Part shown: positions 18,721 to 27,616 of the stretch, one piece after another
Layout of the letters: each line of letters begins with the position of its first letter
Numbering within the stretch: position 1 is the stretch's first letter
Source of the DNA: Arenicella xantha
GTDB taxonomy: Bacteria > Pseudomonadota > Gammaproteobacteria > Arenicellales > Arenicellaceae
NCBI RefSeq assembly: GCF_003315245.1
Contig: NZ_QNRT01000001.1
Coordinates: forward strand, 874,963-938,962
Direction: 5' to 3'
DNA: 64,000 bases
Position numbers and translations under genes: made by a program
The notes under the pieces: model-generated
The model's database searches: none
What the model was told of the DNA's origin: nothing
What the model saw: only the letters and a program-made list of their open reading frames with translations

Positions 18721-19851
18721 ATGAACACAATGCATCAACTTTTCTCGACTATCACCGCCGACGGTGAGCTGCAATTTGCGCTTTTAGAGCGCGATATCCC
18801 CACGCCTAAAGCCCACGAGGTGGTGGTTAAAATAGAAGCGGCTCCGATAAACCCATCTGATATGTGGCCGATGTTTGGCCCAGCTGATTTATCGCAAGCC
18901 AAATTGACCTTTGATGCCAATGAGCGCGCAATGACTGCACCATTGTTTCCAGGTATGGCCGCTCGCGTCCACTCACGGCTAGATCAAACTTTACCAGTCG
19001 GCAATGAAGGCGCGGGTACAGTGATCGCCACCGGCGACAGCGACGCGGCGCAAGCCCTGATGGGCAAGACCGTGGGCATCATTTCTGGGGCAACCTATGC
19101 CACTTATTGCTGCGTGCCAGCACAAGCCTGTATTGCACATCATGACAGCACTACTGCGGAACAAGCAGCGTCTTCATTTGTAAATCCGCTTACCGCACTT
19201 GGCATGGTCGACACTATGCGAATGGAAGGTCATTCCGCCATTGTGCATACCGCGGCTGCTTCGAGTTTAGGCCAAATGCTCAACAAAATTTGCCAAGCTG
19301 AAGATGTGCCACTGGTAAACGTTGTGCGTAAAGCTGAGCAAGTCGAGATTCTTAAAAATCTTGGCGCAAAGCATATCGTTAACTCCAGTGATGAGACCTT
19401 CAAAAAAGATTTGTATAAGGCAATTGACGCGACCGGCGCGACATTGGCATTTGACGCAATCGGCGGCGGTGACTTAGTCAGCGATATCTTAAGCGCCATG
19501 GAACGCTCCGGCAGCAAAGATATTAAAGGCTTTAACACTTACGGGTCACCTGATCATAAACAAGCCTATATATACGGTGGACTGGACTTTTCGCCAACTG
19601 TTTTAAATCGCGCTTACGGTATGTCATGGGGCGTAGGTGGATGGTTACTCATGCGCTTTTTGTCTAAGCTTCAACCGAATCGCATTATGGAACTACACAA
19701 ACGAGTCGCGGATGAAATCAATACGACATTTGCTAACCCGTTCACTGCGGAACTAAGCTTTAAGGAAGCGATGGATCCCGCTACCGCGATTAAGTACAAC
19801 GCCAAGAAAACTGGTGAAAAATACTTCATCAATCCAGCCAAAGATTTATAG
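18721..19851 (+). CDS. Zinc-binding-type alcohol dehydrogenase / quinone oxidoreductase (MDR superfamily)
   Basis: A 376-residue medium-chain dehydrogenase/reductase. It has the GroES-like N-terminal domain (AHEVVVKIEAAPINPSDM, typical of quinone reductases and trans-2-enoyl-CoA reductases), a GNEGAGTVIATG turn, and a Rossmann domain with HTAAASSLGQMLNKICQ and DEVKNLGAKHIVN-like cofactor segments near residues 175-220. The catalytic zinc ligands of true alcohol dehydrogenases are not apparent, favouring an NAD(P)H-dependent quinone or enone reductase. AAAGGA lies upstream of the ATG at suitable spacing. It appears monocistronic and is followed by a perfect hairpin. The substrate cannot be inferred. 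Confidence 0.85.
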   Translation: MNTMHQLFSTITADGELQFALLERDIPTPKAHEVVVKIEAAPINPSDMWPMFGPADLSQAKLTFDANERAMTAPLFPGMAARVHSRLDQTLPVGNEGAGTVIATGDSDAAQALMGKTVGIISGATYATYCCVPAQACIAHHDSTTAEQAASSFVNPLTALGMVDTMRMEGHSAIVHTAAASSLGQMLNKICQAEDVPLVNVVRKAEQVEILKNLGAKHIVNSSDETFKKDLYKAIDATGATLAFDAIGGGDLVSDILSAMERSGSKDIKGFNTYGSPDHKQAYIYGGLDFSPTVLNRAYGMSWGVGGWLLMRFLSKLQPNRIMELHKRVADEINTTFANPFTAELSFKEAMDPATAIKYNAKKTGEKYFINPAKDL

Positions 19852-19860
19852 TTTTTTTGT

Positions 19861-19884
19861 AACGAGGGGCACTCGCCCCTCGTT
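19861..19884 (+). terminator. Perfect hairpin after the oxidoreductase gene
   Basis: AACGAGGGGC (19861-19870) and GCCCCTCGTT (19875-19884) form a perfect 10-bp stem with loop ACTC, nine bases after the stop codon. No T-run follows the stem; a run of seven T precedes it. It may act as a transcript-stabilising or weak terminator hairpin. Confidence 0.5.
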
Positions 19885-20436
19885 GTCAGTTAGTACCCCC
19901 TCCTAATTCATTGTCTGCACGGCTCTACCGCCTAAGTAAACGCTCCGCCATCTCTGCATATCGCATCGCCAGAGCACGAACTACCCACGTCTGAGTACAC
20001 TGTTCGACCAGTCGATGTAGCCGGCACCAACTCGAATTCTCAAAGCTCAATAACGGTGCATCAAGCGACAAACATGAACCAATATTGTGCAACCACCCCT
20101 CCATATGCCGCAAGTCCATTTGATTGTGTCTTATTTATATGATAAAACAGATGAATCAGTCATTGAATGCATTGAGAGAGCCGCTTGTTTTACCTTGTTA
20201 TGAGGTGAGCAATTTAGAGCAGCCAAAATGCTTGTCGATGATTGATATGACTAAAACTAATCTGAGAGGAATTAGTTTTTAGACATTGGTACGCAGAAAA
20301 CAAGGCGTCTTTCGGGAGAGGAAATTCATAACTAGGCATTCCACCTAAGGTGGCCTCCTCGCTGCTCGAAACCTCGTTCGCTGTTGCCGCAATCAATTTC
20401 TGAACACAGACATTCTTAAATCAAAGGAGCACAGTT
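19885..20436. other. Intergenic region upstream of the second TonB-dependent receptor
   Basis: About 550 bases without a convincing gene. A 64-codon minus-strand frame (19925-20119) has no recognisable motif and no ribosome-binding site. At 20253-20261 and 20271-20279, AAAACTAAT and ATTAGTTTT form a perfect 9-bp inverted repeat with a nine-base loop. It lies about 160 bases before the receptor start and is a candidate operator or leader hairpin. A good AAGGAG is present just before the receptor ATG. Confidence 0.35.
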
Positions 20437-23211
20437 ATGCAAAACAATCGTACTCACAGCAAGCGCAAAGCCCTCACCAGAACGGCTATCGCTATCGCTG
20501 TTTCGGGCGCCATCCCAATGATGGCACCGCAAACCGCGTCAGCTCAAGCCGAGGCGTTAGAAGAAATCGTCGTTACCGGCATTCGAAGCAGTATTAAGCG
20601 CGCACAAGACATCAAGCGTGATGCGTCTGGCGTAGTCGATTCAATCGCTGCGGAAGATCTAGGTAAATTCCCCGACCTCAATGTGGCTGAATCATTACAA
20701 CGTATTCCAGGGGTTTCTATAGATCGTTCTGCTGGTGAAGGCCAGCAAGTGACCGTGCGAGGCCTTGGCCCTCAGTTCAACACAGTTCTTATGAACGGAC
20801 GCCAAATTGCTACTGATTCGGGCGGCCGAGAGTTCAATTTCGATGTCCTAGCTTCCGAGCAAATTACTGGTGCGGATGTATACAAAAGCGGTAACTCGAC
20901 CTTGCAAGAAGGCGGCATCGGCGCAACCATTAATTTGAAGACAGCACGACCGCTGGATACCCCTGGTTTGCAAGTGGCCGGTTCGGTTAAAGCGATCTAT
21001 GAAAGCTTGTCAGAAGACACAACACCAGCGGCCTCAGTTCTTATCAGCAACACCTTCGCAGATGACACTGTGGGCGTTGCCTTAGCGGTAAGTCACCAAG
21101 AGCGAAATGTTCAAACCAACGGCATCGGCACCGCTGGCTGGCGCTCTGGACAGACAATCTCGAATCGCAATGATGGCGTATTATTCGAGAACGCCTATAT
21201 TCCGCGTAACTGGGACCAAATTGTCGATCAACAAGAACGTACCCGCACCAATGCCAGTTTGGTATTGCAGTACGCACCATCAGACGACCTAACCATCACT
21301 CTTGATGGTTTCCAATCTAAGTTTGAAGTCGACTCTTTAGTAACTGACTTAGCATCGTGGTTTGAGCCTGATCGAGTAGGCAGTGGTACGATTGACCCAA
21401 CTACCGGCACGCTTCTGAGCTTTACACAAGGCGTTGGCTTACACCAAGGATCAGGCGACCCAGCCAGTGATTTCGTGTCCTCTACACGTAATAGCCGAGA
21501 CTCTACCACCGACGGTTTTGGTTTAAACGTAGATTGGGCTATAAATGATAAGCTAACCGGAACACTCGACGTATCAACTTCGTCAGCTGAAAATGATCAA
21601 GCTGGTCGAAACCGTTTCAATGTTGTCGGCATTATCAACAGCTACTCATTTAACGGTAACCCTGGTGGCATTGCGACAGTCCAACATGATGGCTTTGAAA
21701 ACGGCTCGCTACCAAGCGAAGACCGCACTCGCATGCACTACAACGAGAAAAGTGGCACCACCAACCAAGACGAAATCGACCAAGTTAAACTCGATTTCGT
21801 GTATGACATGGACTCAGACATCGTCCAAAGCATCAAATTTGGTGCTGCATCCACGTCACGTGAAAACAGTCGCTTTCAAATCACTGGCAGTCAGTGTGCT
21901 TTTTGCGGTTATCAAGTGGCCGCTCCCAATAGCACGATTGGGCTAGCTCCATTTACTGTTGAAAATTTCTTCCCTGGCTTGATCGACACATTTTATAGCT
22001 ATGATGGTGATGCCTACATAGATTATCTAGCGTCGACCGGTAACCCAATCGTTCCTACTCTGCAAAATAACCGCTTCACGATTAATGAAGATGTAACTGC
22101 CTTGTATGCCGATGTTACTTTCAATCTCGCTGTAGGAGAAATGCCGTTAACCCTAAATGTTGGTGGTCGCTACGCCGAAACTGACATAGACGTAACCGCG
22201 GTACAAAGCTTTGTTAGTGACGTGGTGCCAACCAGTGATTTAACGTTGTTCGCCAATCGATTTGGTCCAGCAACCGACATTACTGAAAGCGGTAAGTACG
22301 ATCACTTTTTACCTAACATTAACGCTAAGTTAGAGCTCAATGATTCAATGCTGTTGCGCTTTGCCGCGTACGAGTCGTTAACACGACCAACACTGTCACA
22401 ACTGTCTCCGGCAACAACGTTTAATGAGCCTCGTCGCCAAAACTTGACAGCTCAAGGCGGTAACCAAGCGTTAGAGCCATTTGAGTCGACAAACTTTGAC
22501 TTCGGATTTGAATGGTACTACGGCGACAGCAACGTATTCTCTGCCGTGTATTTCAACAAAGATGTTGGTAACTTTATAACCACTCTAACCGGCTCTGAAA
22601 CATTCATTCTAGCTGACCGGAGTGCCGCCAATGGCTTCCGTTGTGCCGACGCATTGTGCGCACCAGGCGCTTTAATTCCCGGACAAGACTTTGTCGCTAC
22701 TACTGAAGAATTAATCGGCGAATCAGAAGTGTATACCGTGGCACGCCCACAAAATGGCAAGTCAGCTAAGGTTGATGGCTTTGAAATCGCGATTACTCAC
22801 CTGTTTGACAATGGCTTCGGCATCTCAGCTAACGCCACCTTTGTTGATAGCAACGTTAGCTTGGGTAGCGACACCACTGAGCGTTTCGCATTAGAAGGTC
22901 TCGGCGATTCTCAAAACCTGATCGTGTTCTACGAAGCTGATAGCTGGCAGGCTCGAATAGCCTATAACAATCGTGAGGCGTTCTTGCGTCAAATCGACAA
23001 TGGCTTCAATGGCGAGCCGGTTAACACCAGTGATTTTGGTCAAGTCGACATCAGCGCGAGCTATGATATCAACGACATGCTAACCGTATTCTTCGAAGGC
23101 ATTAACGTCACCGAAGAAGAGTTGGTGCAAACCGGCCGATTCGCAGTACAAACCTTCAATATTCAGGACAACGGATCGCGTTATGCGGTTGGTATCCGAG
23201 GTAAGTTCTAG
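20437..23211 (+). CDS. TonB-dependent receptor (Caulobacter/Xanthomonas-type)
   Basis: A 924-residue outer-membrane receptor. GGAG lies seven bases before the ATG. The N-terminus has a signal peptide (cleavage near ASAQA), a TonB-box-like ALEEIVVTGIRSSI, then the plug with KFPDLNVAESLQRIPGVSID and VTVRGLGPQFNTVLMNGRQ. The barrel ends in YAVGIRGKF with the terminal Phe. This subclass (TonB-Xanth-Caul type) imports oligosaccharides or aromatic compounds in aquatic bacteria. It is followed by a terminator and then by a halogenase-like flavoprotein, SapC and a BamE-like protein, a grouping often seen with this receptor class. The ligand is not identifiable from sequence. Confidence 0.92.
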   Translation: MQNNRTHSKRKALTRTAIAIAVSGAIPMMAPQTASAQAEALEEIVVTGIRSSIKRAQDIKRDASGVVDSIAAEDLGKFPDLNVAESLQRIPGVSIDRSAGEGQQVTVRGLGPQFNTVLMNGRQIATDSGGREFNFDVLASEQITGADVYKSGNSTLQEGGIGATINLKTARPLDTPGLQVAGSVKAIYESLSEDTTPAASVLISNTFADDTVGVALAVSHQERNVQTNGIGTAGWRSGQTISNRNDGVLFENAYIPRNWDQIVDQQERTRTNASLVLQYAPSDDLTITLDGFQSKFEVDSLVTDLASWFEPDRVGSGTIDPTTGTLLSFTQGVGLHQGSGDPASDFVSSTRNSRDSTTDGFGLNVDWAINDKLTGTLDVSTSSAENDQAGRNRFNVVGIINSYSFNGNPGGIATVQHDGFENGSLPSEDRTRMHYNEKSGTTNQDEIDQVKLDFVYDMDSDIVQSIKFGAASTSRENSRFQITGSQCAFCGYQVAAPNSTIGLAPFTVENFFPGLIDTFYSYDGDAYIDYLASTGNPIVPTLQNNRFTINEDVTALYADVTFNLAVGEMPLTLNVGGRYAETDIDVTAVQSFVSDVVPTSDLTLFANRFGPATDITESGKYDHFLPNINAKLELNDSMLLRFAAYESLTRPTLSQLSPATTFNEPRRQNLTAQGGNQALEPFESTNFDFGFEWYYGDSNVFSAVYFNKDVGNFITTLTGSETFILADRSAANGFRCADALCAPGALIPGQDFVATTEELIGESEVYTVARPQNGKSAKVDGFEIAITHLFDNGFGISANATFVDSNVSLGSDTTERFALEGLGDSQNLIVFYEADSWQARIAYNNREAFLRQIDNGFNGEPVNTSDFGQVDISASYDINDMLTVFFEGINVTEEELVQTGRFAVQTFNIQDNGSRYAVGIRGKF

Positions 23212-23219
23212 CGCAAATC

Positions 23220-23298
23220 AGTGACGGTCGCCTAAGACACGACCGTCACTACTAGAAAGTCTAGTTGGCCCGCGCAGCTCCTACGCGGGCCTTTTTTT
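23220..23298 (+). terminator. Double hairpin and intrinsic terminator after the receptor
   Basis: A first perfect hairpin pairs AGTGACGGTCG (23220-23230) with CGACCGTCACT (23240-23250). A second, true terminator pairs GGCCCGCG (23267-23274) with CGCGGGCC (23284-23291), followed by seven T at 23292-23298. A small ACTAG/CTAGT stem lies between them. The tandem layout suggests strong reduction of read-through into the halogenase-like gene. Confidence 0.88.
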
Positions 23299-23384
23299 AT
23301 GGTAACTTTTCGCGTAATCAATATCCTTAATCCCGTAGTATTGGGCAGCATGAACGATTGTCGAGAATCAACACGAGTTTAGCC

Positions 23385-24908
23385 ATGTCAAAAGAAATAA
23401 AATCGATTGCCATTATCGGTGGCGGCACCGCTGGTTGGCTAACTGCCGCTATTATTGCCGCGCATCATAAAAGCAATGATCCCAATGCGCTAAAAGTCAC
23501 ATTGGTTGAAGCCTCGGATATTCCAACCGTGGGGGTCGGCGAAGGCACCTGGCCGACCATGAAGAACACGATTCATCGTATTGGCCTTAAAGAGAGCGAG
23601 TTGTTCGCCAAATGTCATGCTGCGTTTAAACAAGGCGGCAAATTCGTCGACTGGGTTCACGGGAATGGTGACTTCTACTACCATCCATTTACCGTTCCAT
23701 TGGGCTACGGTCGCATTGATTTAGCACCCTATGTTTCGCAAATCGAGGACTTTGCCATCGAGTCCAACTTTCAGCACCACATTTGCGAAGCTGGACTCGC
23801 GCCCCGATCATTGTCGGAAGGCGAATATCAAGGCCAATGTAATTACGCCTATCATTTAGACGCCGGCGCATTTGCCCAAGTGCTAAAAGAGTTCTGCAAG
23901 AATGAACTAAACGTCGCTCACCAAATCGGCACGGTTGGCGATGTCACACTTGGCAATGACGGCGCTATCGAATCGGTTTTATTAAATGATGGAGGCACAG
24001 TATCGGCGGACCTGTATGTCGATTGCACAGGATTCAGCTCACTGTTACTCGGAAAACACTTAAACGTGCCATTCGTATCCGCCGACCAATATTTGTTTAA
24101 CGATTCAGCCTTATCCGCGCATATTCCGTACACCGATGAACAAGATCCGATCGTAACTCACACGGTTGCGACCGCGCAAAACGCCGGTTGGATCTGGGAC
24201 ATAGGCTTGACTCACCGTCGCGGGGTTGGACATGTGTACGCCAGCGAGTATTTAAGTGACGATGAAGCTGAAGCTAATTTACGCCGCTACTTAGGCCCTC
24301 AGAGCGACCAACTAAGCGCCCGAAAAATATCCTTTAGCTCTGGACACCGAGCGCAGTTTTGGAAAAAGAATTGTGTCGCCGTAGGCATGTCAGCAGGTTT
24401 TGTCGAACCGCTTGAGGCTACCGCGATCATGTTGGTCGAGGTGGCGGCGCGATACATCGCTGAAAACTTACCGCCCGACACCAGCATCATGCGTATTACT
24501 GAAAAACGCTTCAATGAACAGATGGACTATCGCTGGCGACGCATCATAGATTTCTTAAAGCTTCATTACATGCTCACGAAAAGAACCGAACCGTATTGGC
24601 AAGCACACACTGAAAGCGATAGTATTCCAGACTCGCTGAAAGAAGACTTAGAGATTTGGGGCCACCGCGGTCCGGTCAACTCTGACTTTGACAGTGCGGT
24701 GGAGTTGTTTCCCGCCGCGAGCTATCAGTACGTGATGTATGGAATGGGGTTCAAACCTGACTTTTCTCGACAGGCGTACTTGTATCAGGAGCAACAGAAA
24801 GCCCAGCGTATCATGCAGCAGAACCGGCAAATTACCGAACAAATGCTTAAGTCGCTGCCGGCCCACCGCGATCTAATTGATCGTTGGATGGCCAGTACAC
24901 AACGCTAA
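23385..24908 (+). CDS. Flavin-dependent tryptophan-halogenase-like protein
   Basis: A 507-residue protein of the flavin-dependent tryptophan halogenase family. It shows the FAD-binding GGGTAGW at residues 12-18, the GVGEGTWPTM segment near 50, and the lysine-containing AAFKQGGKF that corresponds to the region of the catalytic lysine in PrnA/RebH. The family motif WxWxIP appears as WIWDIG, with Gly replacing Pro. Members with this variant that sit beside TonB-dependent receptors and SapC have no proven halogenation substrate as far as I know. The ATG at 23385 is preferred to the in-frame TTG at 23358 because the FAD motif then sits at the usual distance. It is followed 42 bases later by sapC, probably in one transcript. 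Confidence 0.88.
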   Translation: MSKEIKSIAIIGGGTAGWLTAAIIAAHHKSNDPNALKVTLVEASDIPTVGVGEGTWPTMKNTIHRIGLKESELFAKCHAAFKQGGKFVDWVHGNGDFYYHPFTVPLGYGRIDLAPYVSQIEDFAIESNFQHHICEAGLAPRSLSEGEYQGQCNYAYHLDAGAFAQVLKEFCKNELNVAHQIGTVGDVTLGNDGAIESVLLNDGGTVSADLYVDCTGFSSLLLGKHLNVPFVSADQYLFNDSALSAHIPYTDEQDPIVTHTVATAQNAGWIWDIGLTHRRGVGHVYASEYLSDDEAEANLRRYLGPQSDQLSARKISFSSGHRAQFWKKNCVAVGMSAGFVEPLEATAIMLVEVAARYIAENLPPDTSIMRITEKRFNEQMDYRWRRIIDFLKLHYMLTKRTEPYWQAHTESDSIPDSLKEDLEIWGHRGPVNSDFDSAVELFPAASYQYVMYGMGFKPDFSRQAYLYQEQQKAQRIMQQNRQITEQMLKSLPAHRDLIDRWMASTQR

Positions 24909-24950
24909 TAACGAACAAGCACAACAATAACAAACGGATGAGACACAGCC

Positions 24951-25709
24951 ATGGCTGAACTAAAAGAACTAAACCCCAAAGATCACGGCAACCTCAAGGT
25001 AGCGCCCAATTGCGCAATCAAGGTGGCACAAAAACAGCATTTAATTAACCTAAAAGTTAATGAAATTGGCCATGCTATGACAAGCTTCCCAGTGTTTCTT
25101 ACTCGCGTAAGCGACCAAAGCGATTGGGCGATCTCAGCGATTACTAGTTTTGAAATCGATTCCAACCTATTTGTCAAAGATGACGCCTGGCAAGCTAGTT
25201 ACCAACCTACTGGCATGCAGACTTACCCATTTTTCTTGATGAATTCGCCGAGCGAAAAGGGGCAATTCACAATGGGTATCGACGAAACCAACCCGGCCTT
25301 TAACACTGAAGACGGTCAGTCTTTATTCGAAGAAAATGACAAGGCAACTGAATACCTAAGTCAAGTTACCGCACAACTTCAGAACGACATCAAAAACGAG
25401 ATACACAGCTATCGATTTATGCAGAAACTCGATGAGCTGGGACTAATAAAACCGATGGATTTACTAGTTTTCTATAACGAAGGTGCGGTAAATACTCTAA
25501 AAGGATTACACACAATTGATGAAGAGAAATTGCAAACCATGGACATCAGCGCAATTGACGACCTTCGCACGAGTGGCTACCTCGGCCCGGTATACGGCTT
25601 GTTAATGTCAATTTTTCAGCTTAATGCAATGATCAAGCGACATAACGAGTACGGCGATCTACGCCGCGTTGGCCAAGTCAAACTAGAAGCGCCAAAACCA
25701 AGTGCCTAA
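24951..25709 (+). CDS. SapC family protein
   Basis: A 252-residue protein of the SapC family, named after a Campylobacter S-layer-linked gene but of unclear function. Recognisable segments are ALNPKDHGNL-like N-terminus (KELNPKDHGNLKV), GHAMTSFPVFLTR, YQPTGMQTYPFFL and the C-terminal GYLGPVYGLLMSIFQLNAM. There is no signal peptide. In many aquatic Proteobacteria this family is encoded beside a TonB-dependent receptor and tryptophan-halogenase-like proteins, as here. This suggests a shared role in uptake or modification of a receptor ligand, which is inference. Spacing of 42 bases to the preceding gene and 75 to the next supports an operon. Confidence 0.88.
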   Translation: MAELKELNPKDHGNLKVAPNCAIKVAQKQHLINLKVNEIGHAMTSFPVFLTRVSDQSDWAISAITSFEIDSNLFVKDDAWQASYQPTGMQTYPFFLMNSPSEKGQFTMGIDETNPAFNTEDGQSLFEENDKATEYLSQVTAQLQNDIKNEIHSYRFMQKLDELGLIKPMDLLVFYNEGAVNTLKGLHTIDEEKLQTMDISAIDDLRTSGYLGPVYGLLMSIFQLNAMIKRHNEYGDLRRVGQVKLEAPKPSA

Positions 25710-25784
25710 CATTTGCAATGAGCCTGGCGTGGATCTCACACCAGTCTCGCTTGCTCACGACATCACCGTAACCGGAGAACCTTA

Positions 25785-26351
25785 ATGACCAAATTATACG
25801 GCAACCTTTTTTCTCGACGCGCAATCCTACTTGGGCTGACATCCCTCTTTATGCTGGGCGGTTCATCATCACTGTACGCAAAAGTAAGCGTCGGACAGCA
25901 ATATTTCACTCAGTACAATATTTGGGTAGAGAAAGAAAAGCATGTCACTACCAATTACAGTCGCGGCGAACTGATTCCGCTCAACACGGCTGTTACAGTA
26001 GAGTCAATCGGCGGAAAGACCATGGTGTTGGACGTTGATGGCCGCAAGATTATGATCGAAAACGTAAGAAAATTTACCTTGCGGGATATTAAGCAAATAG
26101 CCGAAGAAATGCTGGCACCGAACAAGGTCTCACTTGCGTCGTTTGCAAAAGACCGCCAATTGGACATCCAAAGCGGCATATTACGGCTTGGCATGTCAAA
26201 AGAACAAGCCATTATGACTCGAGGTTATCCACCAAGACACAAAACACCAACCACGAATGCCAACCAATGGGTCTATTGGACTAGCCGCTTCGTACAACTT
26301 ACCATCGTTTTTGAAAACGGCAAGTTAACGCGCGGACGCGGCCTGTACTAA
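25785..26351 (+). CDS. Exported protein with C-terminal BamE/SmpA-like fold
   Basis: A 188-residue exported protein. The N-terminus has a signal peptide with a twin-arginine-like pair (FSRRAILLGLTSLFML), cleavage near SLYAK. Residues about 35-85 look like a small beta domain (GELIPLNTAVTVESIGGKTM). The C-terminal 55 residues (LRLGMSKEQAIMTRGYPPRH, then NQWVYW, then QLTIVFENGKL) match the pattern of the SmpA/BamE fold: short helix with GMSKEQ, then paired strands. BamE-like domains are protein-binding modules in the envelope. CCGGAGAACC before the ATG is a reasonable ribosome-binding site. Its function in this cluster is unknown. Confidence 0.6.
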   Translation: MTKLYGNLFSRRAILLGLTSLFMLGGSSSLYAKVSVGQQYFTQYNIWVEKEKHVTTNYSRGELIPLNTAVTVESIGGKTMVLDVDGRKIMIENVRKFTLRDIKQIAEEMLAPNKVSLASFAKDRQLDIQSGILRLGMSKEQAIMTRGYPPRHKTPTTNANQWVYWTSRFVQLTIVFENGKLTRGRGLY

Positions 26352-26667
26352 GCAAAGCAGGTGTTTATTTGGATCAACACCCTATTGCACTAGTGCTTAC
26401 AGGAATGAGCCTATCAAGTGATATCTTCCGATAGGCTCACTTCCGGCGCACGCATAAAATCACATTTTTATAGACCGCTAATTACTTAACGCGGTCGAGT
26501 TAACTATTACCCCGCCAAGCAATAAGGCGACGTCATTAGCTAATAATTTGCGCTTAGTACGTCGGAGACAAATTGTCCAATAATCGACCATAAAGCGCGG
26601 CTTTTTCATCCTTTCTACTAAAAAGCCCCTTACAATGACGGCTCACAAGAATTTCACGAGATAACTC
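26352..26667. other. Intergenic region with one perfect hairpin
   Basis: This 316-base gap holds a perfect 10-bp inverted repeat, TGAGCCTATC (26406-26415) with GATAGGCTCA (26430-26439), with a 14-base loop. No T-run follows, so it is either a factor-dependent terminator hairpin or a transcript end-stabiliser for the receptor cluster. I see no gene in the remainder. The promoter for the SDR gene should lie in its right half. Confidence 0.4.
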
Positions 26668-27546
26668 ATGACAGATTACAACGGTAAGACGGCCGTCATC
26701 AGTGGCGGCGCTGAAGGGATAGGCTTAAGTATTGCAGTCGCGCTGGGCGAGCAAGGGATGAATATTGTATTGGGCGACATCGATCCGGCTCAACTAGCGT
26801 TAGCGGAAGAAACCTTAAGCAAACAAGGCGTACCAGTGTTGGTACTAGAAATGGATGTCACCAAGCCCCAGGACTGGCAGCGCGTAACAGAACAAGCTAT
26901 CGAACGCTTCGGAAAAATTCACATGCTGGTGAACAACGCTGGCGTTAGTGGCGCACCAGGTCCCATTGAGCACACCAAGCATGATGACTGGCGTTGGGTT
27001 ATTGACACAAATTTAATGGGCGTAGTCTATGGCGCCGAGAGCGTCGTACCGTTAATCAAGCAACACGGTGAAGGTGGTTGGCTTATCAATGTTGCGTCGA
27101 TGGCAGGCATGATGGGCGTACCATATGCCAACGCTTATACGGCCACCAAGGTCGCCGTGGTAGGTATGTCCGAATCTTGGTATGCCGAATTGAAAAAGCA
27201 CAATATCCACGTGTCCGTACTTTGCCCAGCCTTTGTACAAACTCGGATCCATTTGTCGCACCGCAATCGGCAGACCCAGTATAAAGATGATGCACCACGC
27301 TCTGAACGTAGCTCAGGTGGCAAAAACCAAGCTCAAGAATTAGTTGAAAACGGCATCCCTGTGGAAATCGTTGGTAAGCGCGTCGTCGAAGCGCTGAATG
27401 CCAATGAACTGTATATATTCACACACCCTAGTCATCGAGAGATTACTAAACAACGGGCAGAGGCAATTGACGCAGCGTTTGCACGCGCAGCCGACAGTCC
27501 GTTACTACAAGACATTGACGATCAACCGATCTTTAGTTTCGAGTAA
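26668..27546 (+). CDS. Short-chain dehydrogenase/reductase (SDR)
   Basis: A 292-residue NAD(P)-dependent oxidoreductase of the classical SDR family. The cofactor motif is SGGAEGIG (TGxxxGIG type) at about residues 12-19, followed by an acidic residue after the second strand (LGDID) that favours NAD(H), though this is weak evidence. The structural NNAGVSG motif is near 90, the catalytic Ser in NVASMAGMMG near 143, and the YTATK catalytic Tyr/Lys pair near 158. A C-terminal extension of about 40 residues beyond the common 250 is typical of the classical subgroup with a substrate lid. It stands alone, convergent with the regulator gene. The substrate is unknown. Confidence 0.9.
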   Translation: MTDYNGKTAVISGGAEGIGLSIAVALGEQGMNIVLGDIDPAQLALAEETLSKQGVPVLVLEMDVTKPQDWQRVTEQAIERFGKIHMLVNNAGVSGAPGPIEHTKHDDWRWVIDTNLMGVVYGAESVVPLIKQHGEGGWLINVASMAGMMGVPYANAYTATKVAVVGMSESWYAELKKHNIHVSVLCPAFVQTRIHLSHRNRQTQYKDDAPRSERSSGGKNQAQELVENGIPVEIVGKRVVEALNANELYIFTHPSHREITKQRAEAIDAAFARAADSPLLQDIDDQPIFSFE

Positions 27547-27573
27547 AGCCGAGGAATTAGAGTCAACCTTAGG

Positions 27574-27615
27574 CCAATAGCGTGACCAGCATTCTAAATG
27601 CCGTCACGCTAATGG
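27574..27615. terminator. Bidirectional hairpin between convergent genes
   Basis: TAGCGTGAC (27578-27586) pairs with GTCACGCTA (27603-27611), extended past one mismatch by CCA/TGG (27574-27576 with 27613-27615). Inside is a nested GCATT/AATGC stem. It lies between the SDR stop and the stop of the regulator gene, overlapping the first bases of neither conserved domain, and could terminate both transcripts. Confidence 0.55.
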
Positions 27616-27616
27616 T

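Noticed and set aside
19925-20119. A 64-codon minus-strand frame between the oxidoreductase and the second receptor
   Set aside because: No ribosome-binding site, no recognisable motif and an odd composition; it may be chance.
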